A program made the translations under genes and the position numbers. This document shows, one piece after another, positions 11,902 through 22,987 of a stretch of DNA of 64,000 nucleotides. The stretch's first letter is position 1. Every line of letters begins with the position of its first letter. The DNA comes from Adiantum capillus-veneris (taxonomy: Eukaryota; Streptophyta; Polypodiopsida; Polypodiales; Pteridaceae), in assembly GCA_014529385.2 (NCBI GenBank), contig CM043947.1:130773891-130837890 (forward strand), read 5' to 3'. Below the pieces are notes generated by a model that had not been told where the DNA came from, made no database searches, and saw only the letters and a program-made list of their open reading frames with translations.

Positions 11902-13830
11902 TCACCAAGCATGGCATAGAGGAGATCCTTTGTGGTGAGCTTCCTCTTCTTGGATTTCAACCAAGGTAGCTCTAGGAGGCTCATGGCGGGTGTTCTTTTG
12001 GGGAGAAGCGTGGTAATGTATGCCCTTGCTCGCTGCACTTAAAACAATGGTTATCCTTGCGATAGCGCTCAAGCTCTTCAGGAGAGAGCTTGTTTTTGCC
12101 TTTGTAAACTCCCTTCTCCTTAGCTTTGTTGTTATTAGAATTTCCCTTAGGAGACTTTTGGACATTGTCCTTCCCCTTAAGCTCATTGGAACCCTTGTTT
12201 TCCGTGGGCTTAGGATTTCTCTTAGCCCCTGTTTGGAAATTGATTCGAGAAGCCACCATAGTATGGTGTATAACCGCAGATATGGTGCATGGCATTTGGG
12301 AGTTGACATACTCCGCCATTTCTTCAGTCAAGCCCACACAAAATTGTTGTTTTTGCTCTCTAAAATCCATCTTTTTGAAGACGGTGGCTTTGAGATGTAA
12401 ATCCCAAAACTTGTCTACATATTTGTGAATGGATTTGTAGGGAGAGAGCTTCAAGCTTTGCCATTCGGTGATTACTTTATCTTTGGCATCGCTACACAAA
12501 AACTGCTTCATGATGGAAGCTCTTAAAGCTTTCCATGTTCGTGGAGCTTCACTGTTGGCCCCTAGGCTAGACCACCATTTCTTGGCGGACTTTTGAAAGT
12601 GCATTGCTACATGGAGTAGCCCTCATCTCCAAACGCGGCATCAAATTGTTGGATAAAGGCCAAGACTTTGTTTGTAGCACCAAAGGTGCCATCGTAGGTA
12701 AGGAAAGAGATGCTCTTTCCTCCCTCTTTTAACTTCTTGAGCTTGGCCGACCTCTTCCATGCGGCATAGGATTTCCTATGGCCTCTTCATTTTTATGGTT
12801 CAAAAGTTGCACCATCACTTTCTTTAGAAGATGAAGAATTTAAGGAAGATGGACAAGAGGGTGACCTCTTTCTTGCCTTTTTCTTGCCTTGGTCTTCCTT
12901 GTCAGCACCATCACTTTCTTCATAAGCTTTCCATGTTCGTGGAGCTTCACTGTTCACCCCTAGGCTAGACCACGATTTCCTGGCGGACTTTTGAAAGTGT
13001 ATTGCTACATGGAGTAGCCCTCATCTCCAAACGCGGCATCAAATTGTTGGATAAAGGCCAAGACTTTGTCTATAGCACCAAAGGTGCCATCGTAGGTAAG
13101 GAAAGAGATGCTCTTTCCTCCCTCTTTGAACTTCTTGAGCTTGGCCGACCTCTTCCATGCGGCATAGGATTTCCTATGGCCTCTTCATTTTTATGGTTCA
13201 AAAGTTGCACCATCACTTTCTTCAGAAGATGAAGAATTTAAGGAAGATGGACAAGAGGGTGACCTCTTTCTTGCCTTTTTCTTGCCTTGGTCTTCCTTGT
13301 CAGCACCATCACTTTCTTCATAAGAGGAACAGGATGAAGAAGATAGAGAAGAGGGTGACCTCTTTCTCGCCTTTTTCTTCTCTTGCTTTTTGTCATCCCT
13401 CTTTGAATAATGGTGTGGAGAAGTGTGCGACAGACTTCTCTGTTTAGGAGGTGATGGAGAACGTTTTGCCCGCCATCTTTGTGGAGCCATCTCCGTCGAG
13501 GTGGCAGAAGACTCACTTCTTTCTCATTCCTTTGGTGGGGGCTCTTGAGCTCTCCTTTAAGAAGGAGATGCGTCATCAAGAAGCAAATTTTTGACCCCTT
13601 CATATGGATCCTCTTCTTCTTCCCGAATCGGAGAAAGGCCTCTTTTGGAAGTCTCACAAGGAGGCTTCGTAGGTACTCTCTCGTCATGGTGGGGAGCTTG
13701 GAGAATCCCATGAGCACGAAGCTGCTGTTGCACTTCACTTTGGAGGGATGGATTTTTTACCATGGCTTGTTGAAGCCTAGAAACAAGGTAATTAACAAGC
13801 ATAGGGGCATCATTAGTAGCCTACTCATTA
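11902..13830 (-). pseudogene. Chromovirus gag
   Basis: Capsid-nucleocapsid precursor. N-terminal part at 13802-13557 (LVNYLVSRLQQAMVKNPSLQ), a basic Ser/Lys-rich linker at 13490-13191, the retrotransposon gag core at 12604-12300 (KSAKKWWSSLGANSEAPRTW, then FCVGLTEEMAEYV), then a zinc knuckle CFKCSEQGHTLPR at about 12040-12000. The expected fourth Cys falls exactly where the reading frame slips into 11902-12309. The core is also disrupted by a tandem duplication of 398 bp and an internal frameshift. Confidence 0.85.
12528..13323. repeat. 398-bp tandem duplication inside gag
   Basis: 12528-12925 and 12926-13323 are near-identical direct repeats (GCTTTCCATGTTCGTGGAGC at both starts; CAGCACCATCACTTTCTTC at both ends). 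They differ at only a few bases, so the duplication is younger than the element. It repeats part of the linker and the start of the gag core. Confidence 0.9.
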
Positions 13831-14143
13831 GCAAAATTAAAGCTAGCAACATTAATTTCACTCTCTTTACTATTGTCAGACATTCTAACAACTTTTAGGT
13901 GTAAAATTTTTTAGGTGTACTTTGGCACTTCAAGCCCTAGTTTCTACTCCTCTTTACACCTTTAGACAAGCACTCAAGCTATTGTACTCATGGGTCAAAT
14001 ACCATTAATTGCAAGGAGTAGAAGAGAGGGTCTTTCAACACCAAAACATCACTGGCTCCTCTCAAGCTTCTAATAGCTCAATAGTGGTTAAGCTGTAGGC
14101 AAGCTCCATAGGACTCCACTATTAAGTCCATAGCTCTCGACGG

Positions 14144-14418
14144 TGATGCCCCATTATTTGCATGAAGGCAGGCGCAGTGCAAGGCTGAAAAATCCCTATT
14201 CTACTTACTCAATTGAAATTAATAATACCAACCATTTATAGCTAGCTTGAGGACCTCTCTTCTTGAGCAAGAAAAGAGAAACCTTGTACTCTGTTTAAAT
14301 GAATTAAACTAGATTTACTCTAGCCTAATTCTCATTGGTCCACCTCCATGGCCATCCAATAGGATTTGAGTGCTAGGGAGCTGACATGTGTCCCTCATTC
14401 CCTTTGGTAAAAGAAGCT

Positions 14419-14515
<97 letters not shown>

Positions 14516-14885
14516 CTCTCATATCCCCTACTTACAGTGCTCACCTCCTCCTATGTAGGAATCATGAAGACTTTTTTGTACACACACGAAGCATCCAATT
14601 TTTCTAAGCTTGACCATTGGACACAACCTTTGATTTTTGAAACCTTAGCATTTTGGAAGTCTTAATGTGTTGAACCTTATGGTCTTTAAAGCCCATTGTT
14701 GCACATTGCTCTTTTGCAGATGGCCCCCCTTTGGATCCCTATTTTCCCTCCTTTGGATCCCTATTGTGGCCAGTCTGCCAGCTTAACCAATATTCTACCT
14801 TTTTCTCCCCTGGCACTTCCCCGTATTGAATGATCAGTTTAACGTGAGAAAATCATTTAATAGAATTAGATATTAGTTATTATGA
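14144..14885 (-). mobile_element. 5' LTR of the long chromovirus copy
   Basis: Starts TGTCATAATAAC at 14885 on the minus strand and shares about 580 bp with the 19303-20827 LTR. After TAGTTTAATTCATTTAAA it switches to an unrelated block of about 150 bp that runs to GGGGCATCA (14144). So the 5' part is shared but the R/U5 side differs, either another LTR subtype or a recombinant. No tRNA-iMet primer site is visible just inside it. Confidence 0.7.
14424..14513. repeat. (GT)45 microsatellite inside the LTR
   Basis: About 90 bp of pure TG, at the position homologous to the tract at 3350-3463. Confidence 0.95.
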
Positions 14886-15844
14886 CAGTAAGGGTCATAC
14901 GCCACAAGACAGGTCTATAAATCAAGGATTCTAATAAAAGCTATTTTCTATAACATAGAGATGAAATTCCATGACATAATTAGAATCCATAAACAATGCC
15001 TTTTTCCCACGCTTAAGAGGCACGACTGCCATTCATAAGTCGTGAATATGACATGAGACATAATCTAAACTAACTAGTAATGTTGTGAAAAGTACCTAAC
15101 TAATCAAGTCCATAGCTTTCAAGTCCATAGCTTTCAAGGGCACGTATATTGGGACTTCTCGACTCTTGGCATAATGAGTCTCTAATTTTTCTTCTCTTCA
15201 TAAGAGGGAGTGGAGAGTTTCTCGACTAATCAAGACCACCCATCCTTGACTTGCAACCTGAGCCAGCAGTCCCCACTTTCCACCCCACTCACACTTTTTA
15301 ACTTGCTTTTTAATAACTACCACACTGTTTTACATATACAAACAATGTTCCTTAATTAATTTCAGACACAGGTTCTTCTATATAGCCCTTCAAACAATAA
15401 CAAAACAATTCAAACAAGGCCTAATGAAGACAGCCCTATATATAAAAAAAAAGAACTTTTCCAATTCCTTATGAGTTTGCCGCTACCCGCGGACTTTCTC
15501 TAGCTAACCAACAGAGCCTTTGCAAAGGATTTATTTGCTAATCGCAAATTGTGCAACCTTCCCATCTTGTTAACCGCAAGGCATCCTGCTAATCTCTTCC
15601 AAGGATAAGCTGTATTGTTTCAAGCTAAAGAACTCATTCATCTTTATTGCTTCATGAGCAGGGGGTAAGTATTTTTCCTTTACCGCTTGTCTGATTTCCC
15701 ACAACTCTAAGAGTTCTCCAACACTCCCATCTCACGACAGTGTTGTTTCCACCATAATTTCGCTTCCCCTGAGTGTACATCAATGTTTATAATAACTCAA
15801 ATCAATAGAGTATTTTCCAAACTTAGACTTATCTAGCCCAATCG

Positions 15845-16120
15845 TATGACTTAACCATTCATTACTTATCTCCATCACATGACTTAACCAGTCCATCAAA
15901 ACTCAATCTAATGACTTAACCGGTCATGACTCATCCAGTCCATCAAAACTCAATCACGTGACTTAACCAGTCGTGAGATTATCTCAATCACATGACTTAA
16001 CTAGTCATGGGTTATCCAATCATTTGACTTAACTAGTCATGGGTTATCCAATCATTTGACTTAACTAGTCATGGCTCATTCAATCCACCAAAAACGGTCA
16101 GTTTCATGACTTAACCAATC
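15845..16120. repeat. Minisatellite with a quasi-palindromic core
   Basis: About eight copies of a unit containing TGACTTAACYAGTCATG, alternating with TCATCCAGTCCATCAAAACT or TTATCCAATCATT blocks. Spacing is about 30-45 bp. The core TGACT-TAAC-TAGTCA is close to its own reverse complement. Confidence 0.8.
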
Positions 16121-16204
16121 AAACAATCTCTTTGTAGAAAAACAACTCAATCTTCTATTCATAAAATCATCAAAATGTCATATAGGGGTCACAAAAGATC
16201 TCTC

Positions 16205-16550
16205 CATGAGAAAACATAACAGAGGTTTCAACCATAACTATGGTATACATCAATTGAAAGGTTGTAATATCTCCATTGTGAGTTGGGTAATGGGTATAGA
16301 AAACCATACAACGTGCAAGCTTGAAGTAGCCAATTAAAACTTTTTAAGCTAGAGGTTTCAACCATAACTATGGTACACATCAACTGAAAGATTGTAATAT
16401 CTCCGTCAAAAACATAATAGATGTTTCAACCATAACTACGGTACACATCAATTGAAAGGTTATAATATCTCCATCGTGAGTCGAATAATGGATATAGAAA
16501 ACCATACACACATGCAAGCTTGAAGTAGCCAATTAAATCTTTTTAAGCTA
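16205..16550. repeat. Degenerate tandem repeat next to the primer site
   Basis: Blocks GTTTCAACCATAACTATGGT (near 16215, 16355 and 16425) and CATGCAAGCTTGAAGTAGCC (near 16310 and 16512) recur in order, with one partial unit between. This is a duplicated leader segment of the small LTR element. Confidence 0.75.
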
Positions 16551-16551
16551 G

Positions 16552-16563
16552 GCTCTGATACCA
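16552..16563 (-). other. tRNA-iMet primer binding site
   Basis: TGGTATCAGAGC on the minus strand, complementary to the 3' end of plant initiator tRNA-Met, two bases after the LTR end at 16566. Confidence 0.8.
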
Positions 16564-17240
16564 ATTGTGAGGTCCCCAACTCTAAGAAGATTGGGGGGAC
16601 TTGATAGATGGCCTTCCTTTATTCTAAAGTTTCATTGACAACACCCTACTCCATTTTCAGGAAGCAGAGATATGAGCAACAGAAGAGAGTAAGAACTCTA
16701 TCCATTGTGATCGTGGTTGTAAGGGTCATACGCCACAAGCCAAGTCAATAAATCAAGGATTCTAATGAAAGTTGTTTCCTATAACATAGAGATGAAATTC
16801 CATTGACATATTTAGAATCCATAAACAACACCTTTTTCTCCACGTTTAAGAGGCACGGCAACCATTCATAAACCCTAAATATTATATGAGACATAATCTA
16901 AATTAACTAGTAATCTTGTAAAAAGTACTTGACTAATTGAGTCCATAGCTTTCAGGGGCACGTATATTCGAACTTCTTGACTCTTGGCATAATGAGTCTT
17001 TAATTTCACTTCTATTAATAAGAGGGAGTGGAGATCTTCTTGACTAATTGAGACCACCCATCCTTGATTGGCAACTTGAGCCAGCACCCACTTTCCATCT
17101 CACCCTCACACTTTTTAGCTTGCTTTCTAATTACTACCACACTATTTTACATATACAAACAGTGTTCCTTAATTAATTCTAGACACAAGTTCTTTTATAC
17201 AGCCCTTCAAACAATACCAAAACAATTCAAAGAAGACCAT

Positions 17241-18271
17241 TAAGCTCTCTGAAAGACCATTGGAGAGTCTCCCAAGGGGTCCAATGAGCATTCAGCAGCC
17301 CAATGGCTTGCATGATTCTTATTGGCCAGGAGACAAAGTGGTCCAATGAGAGTTTAGTTGCATTAATTAATTACCTAAATCTCTCACAAAACGGGAAAGG
17401 GGGACACATGTCAGAAGTCTATCACTTATGCTTCTTAAATCATATTGGCTAAGCTTGGAGAGGTCCAATGAGGTTCCAGCAAGAGGATTTAGCAAGAGAG
17501 TTGACCAGGAGAGAGAGAGAGAGGGGACTAATTTTTCAAGGGTATTATTCCGCACACACTCACACTAGTTCATGTGTGAAGCAAGAAGACTCTCTCTCTC
17601 TCCTTCTCAAACTTTAATTGAAAGCTTATCACCTATTCCAAGCTTGTGAGAAGGGAGGCCTACACCAATAACGCTTGGCTTTGTGATGTAAATCCAACCA
17701 AGATCCAAGCTTCAATTCATGCTCATCTCCTCTATCATGCTAATTACTAAGCTATGGTATGCTAATATGAGTGATTATGTGAGGAGATGTACTTCTTTCT
17801 GGTAAGACTTATCCTTCTTTCTCTCAATCTACTCTCATACCCCGCTAGCTCTCACCATCTTCGAAGGTGTGTGAGGTCTTGGGTTCTAAACCATGAGAGT
17901 ATTGATGTTGTGTTTTATAAGTGTTTGCTAAGTGCTTGAAGTTTCCATCTTCATTGCACTAGCTAGTGATTGAAGGAACACAAAAAATTGTATTGTAAAA
18001 TGTCTCCCTTGAAGGGGGAAACCTATAATACAAAGCCTTTTGGAGGGGGGATCGGCTCCATGTAAATCCGTTCCTCAACTATTGTCAATAGCTTAATTTC
18101 TCTCTCTTTTGAAGTATAGTTCATGCCTATCTAACTAGGTATTATGATTTTCGTTGCTCTCTCTACCCAAGCACTCTTGTCATGCTCATTAGGATTCTAT
18201 TCTAATGAAATGCTCACTATGTTCATGCTATTTTTTGCTACACACAAGTTACTAGGCCATTAAATGTTATA
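17241..18271 (+). mobile_element. Chromovirus LTR, 5'-truncated
   Basis: Matches 19815-20827 of the complete LTR (blocks CCAAGGGGTCCAATGAGCAT, GGGACACATGTC, CCCCGCTAGCTCTCACC). About the first 500 bp are missing at the junction with the small element. It ends ...ATGTTATA at 18271, immediately before a primer site, so it is the 5' LTR of the deleted copy to its right. Confidence 0.85.
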
Positions 18272-18272
18272 T

Positions 18273-18284
18273 TGGTATCAGAGC
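18273..18284 (+). other. tRNA-iMet primer binding site of the chromovirus
   Basis: TGGTATCAGAGC, one base after the LTR end. The equivalent in the next copy is the mutated TGATATCAAAGC (20829-20840). It fixes the 3' end of this LTR family. Confidence 0.9.
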
Positions 18285-19302
18285 CAGGTTTTGATCCTAG
18301 GACCTGTGGGTTATGGGCACACCATGCTTCCCCTGCTACTTAAGATACATGGGAAGATCTTCGCTGCAGATGAGTATAGCCGAGACCTACAAGAATCTTT
18401 CCAAAAGATTTAGGATGCTATCTCTATCTCACAGCAAAATCAAAAGGTTGCTACTGATAAGCAGAGAAGAGACCAAGCCTTTAAAGAAAATGATTGGGTC
18501 TTACTTAAATTTCCCAAGGCTCGATTAAGGCACACGACGGGCAAGAATCCTACGGGACACCAAAAGTACTATGCTAAATTAGCAAAAAGGTACTATGGTC
18601 CCTTCCAAATTCTTAGACCAATCAATGAGATGGCCTATCAACTCAAGTTGCCCAGCTATTGGCTCATACACAATGCTTTCCATGTGAGCCTACTAAAGCC
18701 TTACAAAGGAGAGCCACCTCAAGAACCAACTATTGAAGACCCACCGGAGATTGAGGACCAAGAAGAGGTGTTGCATCCCGAGTCCATTCTCCAACATGAA
18801 GACAAGGTATTAAGAGGCGGTAAGACTATCTGACGATACCTTATTAAGTTTAAGAATTATCCTTTTGAAGATACTAGATGGATGCAAGGCATACAATTAA
18901 AGGATAACATAAACCTTGTCAATGCTTACAATGCTTCCCTAGAGTAAGCAAATGTAGAAATGTTTAAAATGAACAAAGTTAATGTCTTATAAGACTCTCT
19001 TTTTCTTTATTGTGCACAAATGTGAAGTTGTATGCATGCTTAGAATCAAGTTTGCGGAGACGAAGTCTCCCAAACACCAAGTACAGCTTGTTACTTTATT
19101 ATGGAAGATTAATAGGACTAATGTGCAGACATGCTTGCGATAGCCTTAGGCTCTCAAGCGCCCAATGGATTAGTCATCCATTCTCGAACGATGTCGTAGG
19201 GTAAGATAGGGATCCTCTACCCGTTAGAAAAAGGACTAATGAATAGGCTTTATCTTCTCTACCCCATAGTCACGGACGACTATGATTTCAAGAGAGAGGT
19301 AA
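18285..19302 (+). pseudogene. Deleted chromovirus internal region, integrase tail and chromodomain
   Basis: About 40 bp after the primer site the sequence jumps directly to the integrase C-terminus (CTTAAGATACATGGGAAGATC). It then encodes [28 protein letters not shown] (18630-18833) and [16 protein letters not shown] at about 18831, where the sister copy has CGA, cuts the chromodomain. The upstream part needs frame changes (for example a TAG near 18412). gag, protease, RT, RNase H and the integrase core are absent. The non-coding tail and purine tract (AAGAGAGAGG, 19290-19299) lead into the next LTR. Confidence 0.85.
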
Positions 19303-20827
19303 TGTCATAATAACTAATATATAATTCTCCTAAATGATTGCTCATGTTAAACTGATCATTTAATATGGGGAAGTGCCAGGGGAGAAAAAGCTACAATATT
19401 GGTTAAGCTGGAAGATCGAGCACATTAGAGATACAAAGGAGGGAAAATAGGGATCCAAAGGGGGCCCATATGCAAAAGAGAAATGTGCAACAATGGGGTT
19501 TAAATACCCTAAGGTTCAGCCCATTAAGAATTCCAGTATGCTAAGGTTCCAAAAATAAAAGGTTGCGTCCAATGGTCAAGCTTAGAAAAATTGGATGCTT
19601 TGTGTGTGTACAAAAAAGTCTTCATGATTCCTATATAGGAGGGGGCGAGCCCTGTAAGTAGGGGATGAGAGAGAAACACACACACACTCACAAGCTTCCT
19701 TTACACAAAGGGGATGAGGGACAACCATGGCGGTGGACCAATGAGATTTAGGCTAGAGTAAATCTAGTTTAATTCATTTAAAAACACTTAACATAAGAAC
19801 TAATAAGAATTAAGCTCTCTAGAAGACTATTAGACAGTCTCCCAAGGGGTCCAATGAGCATTCTGCAGCCCAATGGCTTTCTTAATTCCTATTGGCCAGG
19901 AGACAAAGGGATCCAATGAGAGCTTAGTTGCATTAATTAATTACCTAAAGCTCTCACAAAAGGGGAAAGGGGGACACATGTCAGAAGGCTATCACTTATG
20001 CTTCTTAAATCCTATTGGCTAACCCTAGAGAGGTCCAATGAGGTTCTAGCAAGAGGATTTAGCAAGAGGGGTTGACCAAGAGAGAGAGGGGGCTGATCTT
20101 TCAAAGGAATTATTCCACACACACTCACACTAGCTCATGTGTGAAGCAAGAAGACTCTCTCTCTCTCCTTCTCAAGCTTTGGAAATCTTATCACCTACTC
20201 CAAGCTTGTGAGAAGGGAGGCCTACACCAACAACTCTTGGCTTTGTGATGCAAATCCAACCAAGAGCCAAGCTTCAATGCATGCTCATCTCCTCTACCAT
20301 GCTAATTACTAAGCTTTGCTATGTTAATATGAGCGATTATGTGAGGAGATGTACTTCTTTCTTGTAAGACTACTCCTCCCTCTCAATCTACTCGCATACC
20401 CCGCTAGCTCTCACCATCTTCGAAGGTGTGTGGGGTCTTGGGTTTGAGACCGTGAGGGAATTGATTTTGTGTTTTATAAGTGTTTGCTAAGTGCTTGAAG
20501 TTTCCATCTTCATTGCACTAGCTAGTGATTGAAGGAACACAAAGAATTGTATTGTAAAATGTCTCCCTTGATGGGGGAAACCTATAATACAAAGCCTTTT
20601 GGAGGGGGGACTGGCTCCATGTAAATCCGGTCCTCAACTATTGTCAATAGCTTAATTTCTCTCTCTTTTGAAGTATTGTTGAGTCCTATCTAACTAGGTT
20701 TTATGCTTTCTGTTGCTCTCTCCACCAAAATTGAACATAGTGAGCACTTCATTCGAATAGATTCCTAATGACCATGACAAGCGTGCTTGGGTGCTACACA
20801 CAAGTTACTAGGCCATTGAATGTTACA
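19303..20827 (+). mobile_element. Complete chromovirus LTR, 1525 bp
   Basis: Begins TGTCATAATAAC after the purine tract AAGAGAGAGGTAA and ends GAATGTTACA before the primer site, so both ends are defined. It contains duplicated GGGATCCAAAGG motifs, a short CA run at the site that expanded to long microsatellites elsewhere, and a TATA-like CCTATAATACAAAG near 20580. It is shared as 3' LTR of the left deleted copy and 5' LTR of the right one. Confidence 0.9.
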
Positions 20828-21502
20828 TTGATATCAAAGCCAGTTTTCGATCGTGGGACCTGTGAGTTATGGGCCCACCATGCTTCCCTGCTACTTAAGG
20901 TACATGGAAAGATCTTCGTTGCAGAAAAGTATAGCCGAGACCTACAAGAATCTTTCCAAAAGATTAAGGATGCTATCTCTATCTCACAGCAAAGGCAAAT
21001 TGTTGTTGCTGATAAGCACAAAAGATCCCAAGCCTTTTTTAAAAATGATTGGGTCTTACTTAAATTTCCCAAGGCTCGATTAAGGCACATGACGGGCAAG
21101 AATCCTATGGGACACCAAAAATACTATGATAAGTTAGCAAAAAGGTACTATGGTCCCTTCCAGATTCTTAGAACAATCAATGAGATGGCCTTTCAACTCA
21201 AGTTGCCCAGTCATTGGCTCATACACAATGCTTTCAATGGGAGCCTACTAAAGCCTTACAAAGGAGAGCCACCTCAAGACCCAACTATTGAAGACCCACT
21301 GGAGATCGAGGACCAAGAAGAGGTGCTGCAGCCCGAGTCCATTCTCCGACATGAAGACAAGGTATTAAGAGGCGGTAAGACTATTCGAGGATATCTTATT
21401 AAGTTTAAGAATTATCCTTTTGAAGATGCTAGATGCATGCAAGGCACACAATTGAAGGATAACCAAAACCTTGTCAATGCTTACAATGCTTCCCTAGAGT
21501 AA
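20768..21502 (+). CDS. Intact LTR-initiated integrase-tail/chromodomain frame
   Basis: An uninterrupted 244-codon frame opens 60 bp before the end of the LTR (MTMTSVLGCYTQ), reads through the primer site and the deletion junction, and joins the integrase C-terminal region in frame (SLLLKVHGKIF, then [10 protein letters not shown], then YYGPFQIL). It then runs to a chromodomain-like end ([12 protein letters not shown], then YLIKFKNYPFEDARCM) and stops at TAA. The first 45 or so residues are a chance product of non-coding DNA. The rest is genuine chromovirus protein with all zinc-binding and catalytic residues deleted, so it could at most bind chromatin or DNA. The sister copy at 18285-19302 is broken by stops. 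Whether it is transcribed or translated is unknown. LTR TATA-like sequence lies about 190 bp upstream. Confidence 0.6.
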   Translation: MTMTSVLGCYTQVTRPLNVTLISKPVFDRGTCELWAHHASLLLKVHGKIFVAEKYSRDLQESFQKIKDAISISQQRQIVVADKHKRSQAFFKNDWVLLKFPKARLRHMTGKNPMGHQKYYDKLAKRYYGPFQILRTINEMAFQLKLPSHWLIHNAFNGSLLKPYKGEPPQDPTIEDPLEIEDQEEVLQPESILRHEDKVLRGGKTIRGYLIKFKNYPFEDARCMQGTQLKDNQNLVNAYNASLE

Positions 21503-21844
21503 GGAAATGTACAAATGTTAAGAATGAACAAAGTTTCTTTCTTATAAGACTCTCTTTTTCTTTGTTGTGCACAAATGTAAAGTAGTATGCATGCTTAGAA
21601 TCAAGTTTGCGGAGACGACGTCTCCCAAACACCAAGTAGAGCTTGTCACTATACTATGGAAGATTGATAGGACTAATGTGCACACATGCTTGCGGCAGCC
21701 TTAGGCTCTCAAGCGCCAAATGGATTAGTCATCCATGTTGCAACGATGTTGTAGGGTAAGATAGGGATCCTCTACCCGTTAGAAATAGGCTTTATCTTCT
21801 CTACCCCATCGTCCTGGACGACTACGATTTGGAGAGAGAGGTAA

Positions 21845-22708
21845 TGTCGTAATAACTAATATCTAATTCTCCTAAATGATTTTCTCATGTTAAACTAATC
21901 ATTTAATATGGGGAAGTGCCAGGGGACAAAAAGCTAGAATATTGGCTAAGCTGGCAGATCGAGCACATTAGAGATCCAAAGGAGGGAAAATAGGGATCCA
22001 AAGGGGGCCCATATGCAAAAGAGAAATGTGCAACAATGGGGTTTAAATACCCTAAGGTTCAGCCCATTAAGAATTCCAATATGCTAAGGTTCCAAAAATA
22101 AAAGGTTGCGTCCAATGGTCAAGCTTAGAAAAATTGGATGCTTTGTGTGTGTACAAAAAAGTCTTCATGATTCCTATATAGGAGGGGGCGAGCCCTGTAA
22201 GTAGGGGATGAGAGAGAAACACACACACACTCACAAGCTTCCTTTACACAAAGGGGATGAGGGACAACCATGGAGGTGGACCAATGAGATTTAGGCTAGA
22301 GTAAATCTAGTTTAATTCATTTAAAAACACTTAACATAAGAACTAATAAGAATTAAGCTCTCTAGAAGACTATTAGACAGTCTCCCAAGGGGTCCAATGA
22401 GCATTCTGCAGCCCAATGGCTTGCCTGATTCTTATTGGCCAGGAGACAAAGGGATCCAATGAGAGCTTAGTTGCATTAATTAATTACCTAAAGCTCTCAC
22501 AAAAGGGGAAAGGGGGGCATATGTCAGAAGGCTATCACTTATGCTTCTTAAATCCTATTGGCTAACCCGAGAGAGGTCCAATGAGGTTCCAGCAAGAGGA
22601 TTTAGCAAGAGGGGTTGACCAAGAGAGAGAGGGGGCTGATCTTTCAAGGGCATTATTCCACACACGCTCACACTAGCTCATGTGTGAAGCAAGAAGACTC
22701 TCTCTCTC
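21845..22708 (+). mobile_element. Chromovirus LTR, 3'-truncated
   Basis: Starts TGTCGTAATAAC at 21845 after GGAGAGAGAGGTAA and matches the complete LTR for about 860 bp. At GACTCTCTCTCTC (22708) it switches to the LTR end of the large non-autonomous element. It is very close to 19303-20160, closer than to the minus-strand LTRs, consistent with tandem duplication. Confidence 0.85.
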
Positions 22709-22792
22709 CATGCCCTAGCCAGGTAGCTCATCCCTCCGAATTGATACTTTTGTTGGTCATTGGAGCTATACAACGATGGGACCCCCATCATT

Positions 22793-22811
22793 TGGTGCTG
22801 TTGCCGGGGAC
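22793..22811 (+). other. Asp-type primer binding site
   Basis: TGGTGCTGTTGCCGGGGAC lies two bases after the LTR end CCCCCATCA. It differs by two bases from TGGCGCCGTTGCCGGGGA, the site used by many plant Tat/Athila elements. Confidence 0.85.
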
Positions 22812-22987
22812 AATGGCCTACGCTAGTGTAATTGTGGCATAATCAAATGTGTTCCCTCACTAATTTCACTAGTAATTTCACTTGTGTGGTTATGTTTTTG
22901 TGGATTTTGGATGTGTATGTGTGTGCATGAAGCAATGTGTTCATAATTCCCTAATGTGTCACCGTATCTTGCCAATTGTGTGTTTAC

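Larger units (their letters stand above)
8054..14143 (-). mobile_element. Ty3/gypsy chromovirus, near full-length internal region, defective
   Basis: In minus-strand order: leader, gag with one zinc knuckle, aspartic protease, RT, RNase H, integrase and a chromodomain-like tail. That is the gypsy gene order (integrase after RT), and the C-terminal chromodomain marks a chromovirus. Every domain carries stops or shifts, gag contains a 398-bp tandem duplication, and integrase has an insertion of about 155 bp, so the copy cannot encode working proteins. It is the best reference in the window for interpreting the deleted copies. Confidence 0.9.
14886..17240 (-). mobile_element. Small non-autonomous LTR element remnant
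   Basis: Two direct repeats, 14886-15415 and 16719-17240, flank about 1.1 kb with no coding capacity. On the minus strand the right repeat ends ...CTCACA at 16566, followed by AT and the primer site TGGTATCAGAGC (16552-16563). Both are hallmarks of an LTR element. The left repeat is cut at 14885/14886 by a chromovirus LTR and the right one at about 17240 by another, so neither LTR is complete. With no gag or pol and internal minisatellites it resembles a TRIM or small LARD. A diverged relative of the repeat lies at about 55130-55400. Confidence 0.65.
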
